Shown here: one piece after another, positions 1 through 6,398 of the stretch | Position numbering within the stretch: position 1 is the stretch's first letter | Layout of the letters: the number at the start of each line of letters is the position of its first letter | Source: CAZAKZ01 sp964485695 | Lineage (GTDB): Bacteria; Planctomycetota; JAFGQW01 | NCBI GenBank assembly: GCA_964485695.1 | Contig: CAZAKZ010000203.1 | Location: forward strand, 1-8,537 | Direction of reading: 5' to 3' | DNA length: 8,537 nucleotides | Notes under the pieces: model-generated | Seen by the model: the letters and a program-made list of their open reading frames with translations, nothing else | What the model was told of the DNA's origin: nothing | Databases searched by the model: none | Position numbers and translations under genes: made by a program

Positions 1-241
1 GGCTATATGAAAAACGTATGCGTTTTGCAGTCATTTGAATCCATAAGAGACTAACACGGAAAACCGGATGGATAAATAATTTTTTATTCCTGTCAGCCCG
101 TGGCTAAGCAGGCGCCAAGGCCAGATTACTTTCCGACAGGAGTCCGTGTCAAAAAATATGGATAACAACAGCAAGACCGCCCGGCGAAACCGAGCGGCTG
201 CCGTATCCGGGAGGAACAGGCGGGCGGGAATACGCAGGAAG
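1..241. other. Non-coding left edge, no gene supported
   Basis: I find no convincing gene in this stretch. It is more AT-rich than the rest of the window. It holds a weak 6-bp hairpin (AAAACG at 11-16, CGTTTT at 21-26, loop TATG) and a 7-bp inverted repeat (CCGCCCG at 177-183, CGGGCGG at 221-227) with a long spacer. The only open frame, on the minus strand, starts inside the terminator at 242-288 and its translation does not look like a protein. The window begins here, so the stretch may hold the flank of a gene lying further left. Confidence 0.5.
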
Positions 242-288
242 AAAAAACCGGCACTCCAGCGCCTCCGGGGAGACACCTGGAATGCCGG
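242..288 (-). terminator. Rho-independent terminator of the minus-strand unit
   Basis: Read on the minus strand, CCGGCATTCCAG (277-288) pairs with CTGGAGTGCCGG (248-259) as an uninterrupted 12-bp stem with one G-U wobble, and six U residues (242-247) follow at once. On the plus strand the wobble becomes a C-A mismatch and no U tract follows, so the element is directional and works for minus-strand transcription. It lies about 57 nt past the stop codon of the 56-aa gene. It therefore marks the end of the unit holding that gene and possibly the SIS-domain gene upstream. Confidence 0.88.
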
Positions 289-344
289 TATTTATATAAC
301 TACCCTGAAATAAACAGAATAGAGAACGGGATGACGTGCGTGGC

Positions 345-515
345 TCAACCCGCGACTTTCAACTTGTCCCTCTCCCTGTCCATGAACCGGACGAATTGTG
401 CCAGACGAATACCGTTCTGGATGTAGTCGTGAAGGGCCTCGGCCTCCAGACCCTTTTCGATTCCCTCCAGGAACAGGACTCGTCGCAGTGCGAGCATCAT
501 GGTCTCGTTTCTCAT
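345..515 (-). CDS. Small hypothetical protein, 56 aa
   Basis: This short minus-strand frame begins MRNETMMLALRR and ends RDKLKVAG. I do not recognise the family. The product looks almost wholly helical and charged: a hydrophobic first helix (about residues 5-17), an acidic and basic middle (EGIEKGLEAEALHDYI, about 17-32), then a helix rich in Arg, Phe and Asp ending in basic residues. There is no signal peptide, membrane span or cysteine. The frame stays open upstream to 827, but that translation is rich in Gly, Pro and Arg and unlike a protein. I chose the ATG at 515 because a purine-rich tract (AAGAAGGGAAGAG) lies just before it. An ATG at 545, giving 66 aa, is the alternative. A strong terminator sits about 57 nt downstream, which supports transcription of this strand. 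It may be the last gene of a unit with the SIS-domain gene, but the 338-nt gap makes a separate promoter possible. Confidence 0.6.
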   Translation of the reverse strand: MRNETMMLALRRVLFLEGIEKGLEAEALHDYIQNGIRLAQFVRFMDRERDKLKVAG

Positions 516-652
516 GACTCTTCCCTTCTTCCTCGTTTCTTCCATAGAGGACAACGCCTGAATAAGCACAGATCGTGCCGAAATTCTCAAATTTCCGGGT
601 CGGACTTCCAGTCCAGAAGGGAATGGCCTCAGCCAGATCCAGGCAGTGCTAT

Positions 653-678
653 AACCTGATAGGTAATACAGTATTATA
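653..678 (-). promoter_or_regulatory. AT-rich island with nested inverted repeats, possible promoter/operator
   Basis: A short AT-rich island interrupts GC-rich DNA. It contains ACCT-GAT-AGGT (654-664) and directly beside it TAATAC-A-GTATTA (664-676), both perfect inverted repeats. On the minus strand it carries a consensus TATAAT (673-678), but I see no matching -35 hexamer at 16-18 nt. It lies about 140-160 nt upstream of the 56-aa gene, so it could be that gene's promoter with an activator or repressor site. This rests on base composition and symmetry only. Confidence 0.28.
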
Positions 679-784
679 TGAATCCCCTGACCTTTGCCCC
701 GGGTCTCCTCATGTCCTTGCCTCGGGCAAGGAGGAGCCGAGGCCAGGGGGAGGGTATCCCCCGGTCCCCAACCACGGGTCGATT

Positions 785-800
785 CGGGTGAATTCACCCG
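785..800. repeat. Perfect 16-bp palindrome
   Basis: CGGGTGAATTCACCCG equals its own reverse complement over all 16 bases. As DNA it could be a dimeric regulator site. As RNA it folds as a 6-bp stem with an AATT loop. It is the first of two hairpins inside the outer helix 772-779/837-844. Confidence 0.6.
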
Positions 801-815
801 GGACACGATTGAGCC

Positions 816-833
816 CAGTGGATTCATCCACTG
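816..833. repeat. Perfect hairpin, 7-bp stem with TTCA loop
   Basis: CAGTGGA (816-822) and TCCACTG (827-833) pair completely around TTCA. The hairpin shares a core resembling GTG-ATTCA-CAC with the palindrome at 785-800, so the two may be related copies or two sites for one protein. Confidence 0.55.
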
Positions 834-853
834 AATACCCGTGGATCAGGAGA

Positions 854-2038
854 TCAGCCGGACGCGGTATCCGGCTTAGGTACCTCTGCGACGTCGATGA
901 TTCGCGATCCACGGATGGTCCTGAGGGAGCCTGCCACATAACGCTCCGCGTCAATGCCGCCACGGAAAGTGGAGGTGTCAAGGCCTGCGTGCCGGGCCAG
1001 GGCGTGGGCGAACCGCTGTACCGCCAGGTTCATGATGAGCGGACGGAACGTCCGCTGGCCCTCGCAGGAAACGGCGATCACGTGGTCGAAACCTGGTGTG
1101 GACTCCCCGGTCGTGATGAGGATGCATCGAGCTTCCAGGACCTCCTTGAGGACCGGCGCTACCTCTCCGGCTCTTTCCAGAGAGAGCGCGTCGTGGGCCA
1201 GAAAAATGACCGGCGTTCCCTTTCGGGTGATGAAATACTGGGTATGGCAGTATTCTTCCATCTCCTGCCACAATCCAGTGCGCACGAATTCGTACATCTT
1301 GAACGCGCCGTACTGTGCATTGGGCACCTCGTCACCCGAAGCGAGAAAGATGAGCGTTTCCGCATCGGCCACGGCACTGGAAGCAGACGACGCCGGAGCC
1401 TCACACCCGGCGAGCACGGACGCCACGATCCCGGGCAGGGCCCGTAGCGAAGCCAGTCCAGCCTCTCGCGACCGGCCGCTCAGGGCGCAGGCCGTCGCAT
1501 AGGCCACGAAGACGCTCGCAGTGAAGGTCTTGGTCTGGGGCACGTCGTGGTGGTACCCCACGTAGGCCCTGGCTTCGGGGGCCTGGTAATCGGCACGGCC
1601 GAGAGCTTCCTGAGGAGAGGCGCACAGCTCCAGAACATCATCGGAAGCCCCGGCCAGAGGCCCGGAAGCATCGTCGGTGACAGCCAGAACCCGCGATCCA
1701 ACGGCCCGGGCCACGGCCGCAGCCTCGAGAACTCGTCGAGTGCGGCCCGACGCACTGACGGCCAGGAGCCAGGTCCCGGGCCCCAGGAGGTCGTGTCTGT
1801 ACCGTGCCAGGTCAAGGGGACAGACCGCCGCTACATCCTTCACGCCCTTCGCCATGTCCCGCAGGGCCCAGGCCCCGCACCGGGCCGCGCACAGCGAATC
1901 CCCGCTCCCGGTGAGAACGATGCGCTCCGGACGCTGCTCCCGCACCAGGGCCTCCACCACCGGCCAGGTCCTGGAAAGGATTCGCTCCAGGACAGCCGGC
2001 TGCTCGACCATCTCTTCCAGCATGGAATCACGAGACAT
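854..2038 (-). CDS. Double-SIS-domain sugar-phosphate isomerase/deglycase-like protein (GlmS-like, no glutaminase)
   Basis: This 394-aa cytoplasmic protein resembles the isomerase half of glucosamine-6-phosphate synthase. The N-terminus has the family opening (MLEEMVEQPAVLERI, residues 6-20). The first SIS domain carries the sugar-phosphate-binding turns TGSGDSLCAA (43-52) and VSASGRTRRVLEAA (94-107), then AVTDDASGPLA (119-129) and the TKTFTAS stretch (169-175). The second SIS domain begins at LASGDEVPNAQYGAFKMYEF (232-251), with EMEEYCHTQYF (259-269) where GlmS has its catalytic Glu region. The glutamine amidotransferase domain of full GlmS is absent, so ammonia is not taken from glutamine here. 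The GlmS KHGP His and the C-terminal LAKSVT Lys are not evident (the C-terminal region reads FRGGIDAERYV), which argues against true GlmS chemistry. A phosphosugar isomerase or FrlB-like deglycase is plausible, but the substrate is unknown. The start is ATG at 2038. AGGAGG at 2051-2056 lies 12 nt upstream, a rather long spacing, and an in-frame stop excludes a longer start. Confidence 0.92.
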   Translation of the reverse strand: MSRDSMLEEMVEQPAVLERILSRTWPVVEALVREQRPERIVLTGSGDSLCAARCGAWALRDMAKGVKDVAAVCPLDLARYRHDLLGPGTWLLAVSASGRTRRVLEAAAVARAVGSRVLAVTDDASGPLAGASDDVLELCASPQEALGRADYQAPEARAYVGYHHDVPQTKTFTASVFVAYATACALSGRSREAGLASLRALPGIVASVLAGCEAPASSASSAVADAETLIFLASGDEVPNAQYGAFKMYEFVRTGLWQEMEEYCHTQYFITRKGTPVIFLAHDALSLERAGEVAPVLKEVLEARCILITTGESTPGFDHVIAVSCEGQRTFRPLIMNLAVQRFAHALARHAGLDTSTFRGGIDAERYVAGSLRTIRGSRIIDVAEVPKPDTASG

Positions 2039-2223
2039 GGGAGATCAATTCCTCCTGTTCCTCCCGGCATTCGTCCACTACGATATTCTCCGTCTATCAG
2101 TAGACTTCCCTGGCGTGCCCAAGCAGTATCGACTCATCCGCCGAGGACGAACCTGGGCGATAATTCCCAGTTCTGGCCTCACGCCAGTTCATCCACAGGC
2201 TACCCGAGAAAGGAATAGCAGAC

Positions 2224-2877
2224 GTGGAGGATCGGTTCGACCGGGACCTTGAATCAATGAGAATGTTCCGCCACCCCATTCCCCGTCTCCGCCGACCTGG
2301 AGGGGCCGCGCCCGGCGCGGCGCTTCGCCGGTTCTCCTCCAAGGGCAGGGCTGTAGCGGCTCTGATCCTCCTCGTGGGTGTCGTGGGCGGTGCCTTCCTG
2401 ATGGCCCCCGCACCTCCAGGACTTCGCATTCATGATGCCGAGGCTCCGGATGCCCTTCCGGATGCCATAGTGGACCGTCTACCTGCTGGCACTCCCATGT
2501 TCGTATCCGTAGATATTCCCCGGGAAGGGTACCCGGGCCTCCTGGTGCTGGGGCCGGATCGCGGGAGCGGTTGGCTCTACCCGAAACATCGCAAGGGAGA
2601 GACCTTCCTGAAGGTGCAGGCTGGGCCGAAAATCTACTTCCGCCGTCAGGGCTTCATGCTGAGGCGGCCAGGCTCATGGCTCTTCATACATGTCCTGTGC
2701 GACCAACCCATCCTTCCCGACGTGCAGCAGGAGATCCTCGATGGCCTGCGGAGCAGATTCTACTGGCATCGATCCCCGGCCGAGGCCGCTCTTCCCCTCA
2801 AACACTTGCTGGAGACGGTCTTCTCCCACGTGATCGTACACCGGTTCGTTTCATTGCCTCATGAAAGCCAGCGCTGA
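2224..2877 (+). CDS. Membrane-anchored hypothetical protein, 217 aa, with a possible DUF4384-like beta domain
   Basis: I do not recognise the family with certainty. Residues 1-42 are strongly basic (many Arg), followed by one hydrophobic segment (AVAALILLVGVVGGAFLM, about 43-60). This fits an N-in single-pass anchor with the remaining ~155 residues outside the membrane. The segment GTPMFVSVDIPREGYPGLLVLGP (from residue 89) followed by GSGWLYPKHRKGETFLKVQAG resembles in outline the DUF4384 pattern, a strand with a Gly-Tyr turn, a strand, then a Tyr/Phe-Pro motif. That match is weak and by eye. The C-terminal half is predicted mixed helix and strand. The start is GTG, chosen because AAAGGA (2209-2214) sits 9 nt upstream. 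The first ATG, at 2257, lacks such a site and would remove 11 residues. The gene is divergent from the SIS gene across 185 nt and overlaps the maf 3' end by 19 nt tail-to-tail. Confidence 0.82.
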   Translation: MEDRFDRDLESMRMFRHPIPRLRRPGGAAPGAALRRFSSKGRAVAALILLVGVVGGAFLMAPAPPGLRIHDAEAPDALPDAIVDRLPAGTPMFVSVDIPREGYPGLLVLGPDRGSGWLYPKHRKGETFLKVQAGPKIYFRRQGFMLRRPGSWLFIHVLCDQPILPDVQQEILDGLRSRFYWHRSPAEAALPLKHLLETVFSHVIVHRFVSLPHESQR

Positions 2878-3464
2878 AGAATCGGCGTCAATCGCTCCAT
2901 GGGCAGGCCCATGACGTTGGAGTACGAGCCGTTGATGGAAGCGATCACGCCCCCGGGAAGGGGCCCGTGCTCATCGATGTCGTACCCCCCCGCCTTGTCC
3001 AGGGGATTCACGACGGCATGGTAGGCCTGAATCTCGCGCTGTGACAGCGGCTTGACAAGGACCGTCGTGGCCTCGGTGAAATCCTCGGACAGTACACCTC
3101 CGTGGAGAGACACGGCGGTGACCACCTTATGAGCCTTCCCCCCCAGGGCGGCGAGAAGGGCCGCGGCCTCCTTCCGGGTCCTCGGCTTTCCGATCCACCT
3201 GCCTTCCAGCACCAGGATGGTATCGGCGGCCAGAACCAGGGTATTCTCGGATTCCTCCCTGCTTGCGGCCGTGATCTTACGCAAGGCGTTCTCACGCACC
3301 GCGGTCCACGGATCCCCCTGATCCTCGGGCTCGAGCTCCCTCACCTCCACGGGCTTCACCTCGAATTCGAACCCGGCAGCCCGGAGCAGGGCCCGGCGCC
3401 GTGGGGAGGCTGACGCCAGCACCAAGCCCCTCATGAGCTTCGGGGACGTATCTTCAGATTTCAT
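2859..3464 (-). CDS. maf: Maf/YhdE-family nucleoside triphosphate pyrophosphatase
   Basis: This 201-aa cytoplasmic enzyme cleaves non-canonical or pyrimidine nucleoside triphosphates to the monophosphate and pyrophosphate. The family is tied to nucleotide-pool cleaning and septum inhibition. All family blocks are present: LVLASASPRRRALL near the N-terminus, LAADTIL with the catalytic Asp, GKPRTRKEAAALLAALGG followed by HKVVTAV, NPLDKAGGYDI, and the C-terminal INGSYSNVMGLPMERL. ADTI and PLDKAGGYDI favour the YhdE (dTTP/UTP) subgroup over the YceF (m7GTP) subgroup. The frame is open to 3620, but the ATG at 3464 gives the usual Maf length, and the likely promoter (3517-3544) lies between the two, which excludes the longer form. 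An ATG at 3434, giving 191 aa, is also possible, and neither short start has a strong ribosome site. The gene converges with the 217-aa gene, and no terminator is visible between them. Confidence 0.96.
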   Translation of the reverse strand: MKSEDTSPKLMRGLVLASASPRRRALLRAAGFEFEVKPVEVRELEPEDQGDPWTAVRENALRKITAASREESENTLVLAADTILVLEGRWIGKPRTRKEAAALLAALGGKAHKVVTAVSLHGGVLSEDFTEATTVLVKPLSQREIQAYHAVVNPLDKAGGYDIDEHGPLPGGVIASINGSYSNVMGLPMERLTPILQRWLS

Positions 3465-3516
3465 AGCACTTACGCACCGTGTACTCCCCCTCCGGGACCC
3501 ACCGGACCTGCTATGA

Positions 3517-3544
3517 CTTATAGGCGAAACTGGCTCCGGGGCAA
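3517..3544 (-). promoter_or_regulatory. Likely sigma70-type promoter for maf
   Basis: On the minus strand TTGCCC (3539-3544, four of six matches to TTGACA) is followed after 16 nt by TATAAG (3517-3522, five of six matches to TATAAT). The maf ATG at 3464 lies about 52 nt past the -10 hexamer, a normal leader length. The site fixes the maf start downstream of it. It lies in the 276-nt gap that also precedes the divergent fusion gene, for which I find no clear plus-strand promoter. Confidence 0.5.
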
Positions 3545-3740
3545 CATCAGCGGCGATCCAATCGAATCCAGGAAGCTGCCAGGACCGGATCCGAGGACAC
3601 AGTGAAACATTTTCCCTCAATCCGCCTTCCCACTAAATCGATGAGATATACGGAGTTCCCAAAAATGAGGGCGAGTCATACGAACCCACGGACCCCGTCT
3701 TCCGTGACCGGTTTTCCGTGGCCGAGTTCTTGGAAATGAT

Positions 3741-6398
3741 ATGCAACTGAGCAGCAGTGATAAACCGGTTCTCGGCAACCAACCCGGCAAGCAAGGCTCT
3801 TGCTTGAAAGGGAGATACATCCTGGTCCGCACCCTGCCCCTGGCCGAACCGGGGGGCCTGTATGCGGGGCGGGACCAGCGCACGGGGGAGGTGTTGCGCA
3901 TCCGCGCCATCCCCACCGGGAACCTGGGCGAGGCGGTACGGGTCCATCTGCGAGAAGCCGCTCGAAGGCTCATGGCCATCCGGCGCCCGGACTACTTCCC
4001 GCGGGTCCGTGACCTCGTGGAAACCGAGGGATTCCACTACCTGGTCCAGGAAGGCATCAAGGGGATAACCCTCCGGGATTTTCTCAACAAGGAATCACCA
4101 CCGCTGCCTGACCGGTTCAGGATCGCCCACATCTTCCGACAGATCGCGGACCGCCTTTCCTACCTGCACAACCATACCCAGGGTACGATTCTCTTCAGGG
4201 ACCTCACTCCCGAGCGAGTGGTCATCGACACGGCCACGCGGAGGATCCGCCTCGTGGATTTCGAGATACCCGGTATCGCGGCCGGTACTCCCCAGGGGAA
4301 ACCCGAAAAGGGGACACGCCAGTTCCAGGCTCCGGAACTCTACAAGGGAGAGCCCCACACGGTGCTCACGGATGTCTACGCTCTCGGCCGGATCCTGCAG
4401 TTCATCGTGTTCGGGGAGACCGAGGAAGATCCCACTCCCTCCACCCCGATTCCGACCGCGGTGGGCCGGGGGGTGCCGGATACGCTCAGGGAACTGGTCC
4501 AGCGGATGATCGCGCCGGATCCGTCTCTTCGTCCAAATGCGATCCAGGCGGCCAAGGACTCTTTCGAGGCCTTTCTGGACCCGGCCAATTCTACCCTCAG
4601 CGTGGCTGGAACCGTCCCGCCCAGAGAACACTGCAATACCTGTGGCGCCGAGATGGAGCAGGAGAATATCTTCTGCCCCTCCTGCGGTACCCCATGCGGG
4701 CGGACCGGTAGCGACAAGACCGTCGAGGGTAATGAAAATATCCGCTTCCAGGTCGCCGGCCTCGAGGAGGAACGATTCCTGGGCCTCAAGTCGATCTCTC
4801 TGGAACGGTTCTCCCTCATGAAGATGAACGCCGACGTGGCGCGTCTCGGGGGCTACGAAAGCCTCGTGGAGCGGAACAAGGATTCATCCCTCGACAAGGA
4901 GCTGCCCCTGGTCGAAACCCTCCAGGTTCTCCGCGACCTGCGGGGCCGCGCCCTTCTGGTCGGAGAGGATCCGATACGTTTGCAGCGAATTGCCGGGTCC
5001 CTCCTGGCTGAATACACTCACCGGAACTGGGTGGAACGTACTCTTGTCCTGGCGCCCGGAAACCTGGCCCGGCGCTGGAAGCGGAACCTCTACAACCGTC
5101 ACGGCCTGAAAGCAGAGGTCTTCGGTCGCGAGGAAGACGCGGACTCCAATGCCTTCGAGAACTTACCTGTGATCATCACCTCCTCCGAGAGTCTCCAGGA
5201 TCGCCCAGAAAGAAAAATCGCCCTGGCCACGTGCTGGGACCTGGTCATCGTGGACGCCGCCCACCTGTGTACATCCAGGGGATCCCACCGGTGGCAGCTC
5301 CTGGAGGGTCTCAAGTCCAAGTATCTGCTATTGTTGACTCCGACGCCGATCCAGGACGACATAAGTGATCTTCTCAATCTGCTCAGACTGGTTCGACCGG
5401 ATCTCTGGAACACCTCGCACCAGGAATTCAGGACTGCTCTCGACAACGCCCTTCCCTCCATCCGGAACAAGATCGAACGGACCATGGTGGAAGTGAAACA
5501 GCCCGAAGATGTACCGGAAATCCAGACCACCTACATCCTCGCCAAGCCAGAGGGCGAAGCAGCCGATCTCTACAAGGTGATCCTCAATTCCCTCGCCAAC
5601 AACGACGTCGAGCCGAACACGGACATGTTGATCAAGAGGGCTCTCACATCCGCATCTCCGGAACTGCTCCGTGCTGCGTCCGAGGACGAGGGCGTGGCCA
5701 CTCTCATAACCGGGGTTAAAGCCCTGCTCGATGACGATCGCCATCCGAAAATCCACCATCTCCTTCACGGCGTAGCCTCCCACATCAAGGGTAAGGCCCT
5801 CATCCTCGCCTCGGACGCCGAGCTGAGATTGAATCTGGCCACCCAGCTCACGAAAGCGGGTATGCCGGCCCTTTCTGCCGATTCCGAAAAGGACGGGCTC
5901 CGGATACCGGCGTGGAAACGGTTCGTGGAGTCGGAGGAAATCCGGTTCCTCGTCCTCGGAGACGAGGATCTGATCCCGCTGCCTCGAAACGTGGCGGAAA
6001 CGGTGGTGTTGTTCGACCTGCCGTGGGATCCGGCGCGTGTGGCCGACCGGATCTCCATGCTTTGCTCCGCGTACAAGAGTGAGCGGAAGATTCAAATCAT
6101 CCAGCTCCTGGCCACGGGGACCGTGGAGGAATGGCTCTACGACCTCTACCAGGACTCCCTGAAGGTCTACATGCCGTCCAGTCCCATGCTCTACGCCTTC
6201 CAGGCCGCCATGGATGAGGAGGAATCCTTCGAGAGACTCGTCCAGGAAACGGCCGCCGCCGGTACCAATTCGGGCCACGCCTCGAGACCGGCCCAGGACA
6301 TCCAGGAGCGCATTTCCGGAATCCACGACCACGTGGAATCCACCCGGAAGCGATCCGAAGACGTATTACGGCTCATCAGGCGGCGGGAGGCGAAATGA
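3741..6398 (+). CDS. Pseudokinase - zinc ribbon - degenerate SNF2/RapA-like helicase fusion, 885 aa
   Basis: Three modules are visible. (1) A protein-kinase fold at about 24-280: alpha-C Glu in LREAARRL (E72), hinge YLVQEGIKGITLRDFL, FRDLTPER (152-159) for HRDLKPEN, DFE (173-175) for DFG, intact APE (197-199), DVYALG and the late Arg (R264). The VAIK lysine is Arg55, the HRD His is Phe152 and the metal-binding Asn is Arg159, while both Asp are kept, so it is probably a pseudokinase or very weak. (2) A zinc ribbon, C298-x2-C301-x10-C312-x2-C315. (3) An SF2/SNF2-like pair of RecA lobes at about 385-810: motif Ia TLVLAPGNLARRW (434-446), motif III LLTPTPIQ, and a second lobe with FDLPWDPARVADR (758-770) and LATGTVEEWLYDLY (790-803). 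Motif I lacks GKT (LLVGEDPIRLQ, 405-415), DEAH reads DAAH (505-508), and the motif VI arginine pair is gone. ATP hydrolysis is therefore unlikely. There is no signal or membrane segment. The start is ATG with GGAAA 4 nt upstream. The 3' end overlaps the next gene. The role is unknown: I infer a scaffold or sensor, perhaps on nucleic acid. Confidence 0.95.
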   Translation: MQLSSSDKPVLGNQPGKQGSCLKGRYILVRTLPLAEPGGLYAGRDQRTGEVLRIRAIPTGNLGEAVRVHLREAARRLMAIRRPDYFPRVRDLVETEGFHYLVQEGIKGITLRDFLNKESPPLPDRFRIAHIFRQIADRLSYLHNHTQGTILFRDLTPERVVIDTATRRIRLVDFEIPGIAAGTPQGKPEKGTRQFQAPELYKGEPHTVLTDVYALGRILQFIVFGETEEDPTPSTPIPTAVGRGVPDTLRELVQRMIAPDPSLRPNAIQAAKDSFEAFLDPANSTLSVAGTVPPREHCNTCGAEMEQENIFCPSCGTPCGRTGSDKTVEGNENIRFQVAGLEEERFLGLKSISLERFSLMKMNADVARLGGYESLVERNKDSSLDKELPLVETLQVLRDLRGRALLVGEDPIRLQRIAGSLLAEYTHRNWVERTLVLAPGNLARRWKRNLYNRHGLKAEVFGREEDADSNAFENLPVIITSSESLQDRPERKIALATCWDLVIVDAAHLCTSRGSHRWQLLEGLKSKYLLLLTPTPIQDDISDLLNLLRLVRPDLWNTSHQEFRTALDNALPSIRNKIERTMVEVKQPEDVPEIQTTYILAKPEGEAADLYKVILNSLANNDVEPNTDMLIKRALTSASPELLRAASEDEGVATLITGVKALLDDDRHPKIHHLLHGVASHIKGKALILASDAELRLNLATQLTKAGMPALSADSEKDGLRIPAWKRFVESEEIRFLVLGDEDLIPLPRNVAETVVLFDLPWDPARVADRISMLCSAYKSERKIQIIQLLATGTVEEWLYDLYQDSLKVYMPSSPMLYAFQAAMDEEESFERLVQETAAAGTNSGHASRPAQDIQERISGIHDHVESTRKRSEDVLRLIRRREAK
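6385..6398 (+). promoter_or_regulatory. Ribosome binding site and ATGA stop-start overlap
   Basis: GGGAGG (6385-6390) lies inside the 3' end of the fusion gene, 4 nt before the ATG at 6395. That ATG shares four bases (ATGA) with the TGA stop of the fusion gene (6396-6398). This is the classical arrangement for translational coupling by terminating ribosomes and implies linked production of the two proteins. Confidence 0.85.

Larger units (their letters stand above)
705..876. other. Dense inverted-repeat region, possible structured RNA with a three-way junction
   Basis: This stretch lies between the SIS-domain gene and the 56-aa gene and overlaps the SIS stop codon. Stems visible by eye are: CTCCT (705-709)/AGGAG (732-736) enclosing CCTTGCC (715-721)/GGCAAGG (725-731); CC-GGGGG (743-750, one bulged A)/CCCCCGG (758-764); an outer helix CCACGGGT (772-779)/ACCCGTGG (837-844) enclosing two perfect hairpins at 785-800 and 816-833; and AGCCGGA (856-862)/TCCGGCT (870-876). 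The outer helix and its two hairpins make a textbook three-way junction with joins of 5, 15 and 3 nt. No reading frame here looks protein-like. The symmetric stems fold on either strand. Minus-strand transcription of the flanking genes makes an intercistronic or 5' UTR element most likely. I recognise no known riboswitch, RNase P, tmRNA, 6S or SRP signature. It could also be a set of DNA-level operator dyads. Confidence 0.45.

Noticed and set aside
11..26. AAAACG-TATG-CGTTTT hairpin as a terminator
   Set aside because: The stem is short and AT-rich with only two GC pairs. It is too weak to call without a gene ending beside it.
31..276. 81-aa minus-strand open frame at the left edge
   Set aside because: It starts within the terminator stem, has no ribosome site, and its translation is rich in Arg and Phe with no protein-like pattern.
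516..827. Extension of the 56-aa gene to 160 aa
   Set aside because: The upstream part is rich in Gly, Pro and Arg, runs across the hairpin-rich region, and the ribosome site sits at the ATG at 515.
705..844. Known structured RNAs (RNase P, tmRNA, 6S, SRP) or a CRISPR array
   Set aside because: No conserved core sequences of these RNAs are visible, and the inverted repeats are not regularly spaced direct repeats.
575..1447. 290-aa plus-strand open frame
   Set aside because: It is the antisense shadow of the SIS gene and the structured gap. Its composition is typical of GC-rich shadow frames and it has no recognisable motif.
2092..2105. Small inverted repeat GTCTA-TCAG-TAGAC between the divergent SIS and 217-aa genes
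   Set aside because: Five-base arms are expected by chance and no promoter hexamers frame it convincingly.
3465..3620. 52-residue N-terminal extension of Maf
   Set aside because: The translation is unlike Maf, the family starts near the LASASPRR block, and a promoter lies inside the extension.
5328..6332. 334-aa minus-strand open frame
   Set aside because: It is antisense to the helicase-like half of the fusion gene, whose motifs are clear on the plus strand.
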